Source of the DNA: Microcebus murinus
Lineage: Eukaryota; Chordata; Mammalia; Primates; Cheirogaleidae
DNA length: 64,000 nt
Assembly (NCBI RefSeq): GCF_040939455.1
Contig: NC_134108.1
Location: 13,917,501-13,981,500, forward strand
Direction of reading: 5' to 3'
A program made the position numbers and the translations under genes. Numbering within the stretch: position 1 is the first letter of the stretch; every line of letters starts with the position of its first letter. Below are positions 62,462 through 64,000 of this stretch, in pieces. Under the pieces are notes generated by a model. The model was not told where the DNA came from and made no database searches. It saw only the letters and a list, made by a program, of their open reading frames with translations.

Positions 62462-63585
62462 AAAAGAAAAGGATGCTTAAAAATCCAAGAAGTAATAGAT
62501 TGGAGGCACAGTCAAAGGAAGAGGAGGATTTTTTTAAGAGCTGAGAGGAAGAGTAAGCCCTACCACTTATGCTTTACAATTTGTCCACTTTACAGCCACT
62601 CAGAGCTTTTATCTTTGTAACCTCCCTGTCAGGCAGTCGTTTACCATTTACGAATATGTTATTAAGGCTGCACGTCTGATAAGAATATAAAGTTTGTGAC
62701 TGTTGATTTGCTAGTCTAGATTTTCCAGTCAGCAGAGCCCGGCTGTGGAGTGCTCACTAGCACCTACGTTATCATCATTCGAGGCCCTTTTGTCTCTCTG
62801 ACATAATTGCATTCAACACTCCCCTCAAAAAGATCTCTATTATAAATCCCCAGAAAAACAGATAATATGCATTTGGCAAATAGTTGAAGAATCTGCTACA
62901 TAGTTTGCTAAATTTTGCCTTAAAATTAAAATAAAAAGGGATCTGAATCTAGCTCCTCCCCCATCCTTTGTTTTGCACATACCTGTGCCCACACAAAGGG
63001 CAAACCACCCTTTGTATCTAATAACATGATGCAAAAGTTATCACAAAAGTTATTGGCACCAATTTTCTCTATACTGTTTTGTGGTGAAATCAGGAAAGTT
63101 CGGAGAGATTCAGATTAGTGCATACTTTGGAAAGGCCACTCTTCGTGACATTTGGGTGCCATGTCACAATGCCCAGGACAGCTGAGACCCCTACTGGTAT
63201 CTCACTTCTTGCTGTTCCAAATTTCCCTTCCTGCTCCAATTTGATAAGTCCACTGTTACAAAAGCATGATTTCCCATGGACTGCGGTGGGTGGCTGTGTG
63301 CTGCCCTGCTAGACACCCACATTCCTTGACTTACCGTAAGGACTTGCCTTTAAGGTAGCATTTGTTACTAACCAAAACAAAATGAGGCATTTAGGCGGGA
63401 GGTGGCAAGGTTGGCCTATTCATTTCATTAGAAACATTTACCCTTCCTTTTCAAAGCAACCTCCTGGGAAAAGCAGGGGAGTGTTGATTTAACAAAAGAA
63501 AATAATAGTCAAGCGGTGTATCAACAAATTAATTCTTTAAACATATTCCACTCCAAGTAATTTCTTACTCCCTGTAGTTATTTGT
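62462..63585. other. Unassigned upstream sequence
   Basis: No gene or clear repeat recognised on either strand. Confidence 0.45.
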
Positions 63586-63589
63586 CAGT

Positions 63590-63960
63590 TGTTGTTTTTT
63601 ACTTTTAATTACAAAATAACACCAGCTCATTTTAAGAATTCAAACAATACAGAAGCAAATAAAGTAAAAAGCATAATGCAAAAAGTAAGTCTCACTTCAC
63701 TTTTGCTCATCTCAATCCCCAGAGGAAATCACTATTGATAATTAAGTGAATATCTAAACATATAAATTTAAATGATACATATGCAAATGTTTATTCAAAA
63801 ACCAGGATCTATATGACATTTGCACTGTATCTTGCTTTTTTCACTCCATGATATATTATGGGCTTTCCTGATGCCATTCCATGTTTCTTTGGAAAGAGTA
63901 CAATTTTATTTTCTGATCAGTAGTGAAATAGCAACTGACGGTGTAACTATGTGAACAAGG
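63590..63960 (-). repeat. L1M-type LINE-1 3' UTR, reverse orientation
   Basis: CACCAGCTCATTTTAAGAAT, CCCCAGAGGAAATCACTATT, TGTATCTTGCTTTTTTCACT and CTGATGCCATTCCATGTTTC follow the reverse order of an ancient L1M 3' UTR. Confidence 0.75.
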
Positions 63961-64000
63961 ACAACGAGCCTGCCACGAGAAATTCCAGCTGTCTTTCTGG

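Overview
The window is nuclear DNA from a primate, most likely a lemur (Strepsirrhini). Three observations point there. The young Alu at about 17,990-18,314 has the lemur-type middle segment and 3' half. The youngest LINE-1 ends in a 3' UTR that I associate with lemuriform L1. The single protein-coding exon is nearly identical to primate ESR1. No bacterial-style operon, CRISPR array, phage or other compact gene system is present.

The only conventional gene is ESR1 (estrogen receptor alpha), on the minus strand. Its first coding exon lies at 25,043-25,494 and encodes residues 1-150 plus two bases of codon 151. It sits in a CpG island (about 24,760-25,770), with the proximal promoter and leader at about 25,495-25,800. 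The leader carries the internal splice acceptor used by distal 5' exons, 70 nt before the ATG, and a 20-codon upstream ORF spanning that acceptor. Positions 1-25,042 are the 5' part of ESR1 intron 1; exon 2 is not in the window. Positions from about 25,800 to 64,000 are the upstream flank, where distal promoters lie in other primates, but I cannot place any distal first exon with confidence.

Everything else is interspersed repeats of several ages in ordinary non-coding DNA. Ancient L2 and MIR fragments are common. DNA transposons include two Tigger elements, a hAT element with an 8-bp target duplication, MER20 and several MITE-like palindromes. There are three MaLR (MLT1-type) LTRs, L1M 3' ends, two dimeric Alus and two Alu monomers. 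Low-complexity tracts include a (TTTCC)n block of about 129 bp.

Several insertions are nested and date one another. A 6.35-kb lemur-type L1 sits inside an older L1, with matching 9-bp flanks. An Alu and an MLT1 LTR both split one MIR. An MLT1 LTR splits an L2-like tail. An Alu monomer sits in another MLT1. An unclassified block of about 470 bp sits in a Tigger element. The L1 is dead: both ORFs carry frameshifts or stops, and an endonuclease motif is damaged.

The observations most worth a second look are around ESR1: an extra upstream ATG, the counterpart of the human promoter (TA)n microsatellite reduced to a short mixed TG/TA tract, and a 9-bp G-rich tandem repeat just inside intron 1. I found no convincing previously undescribed system.
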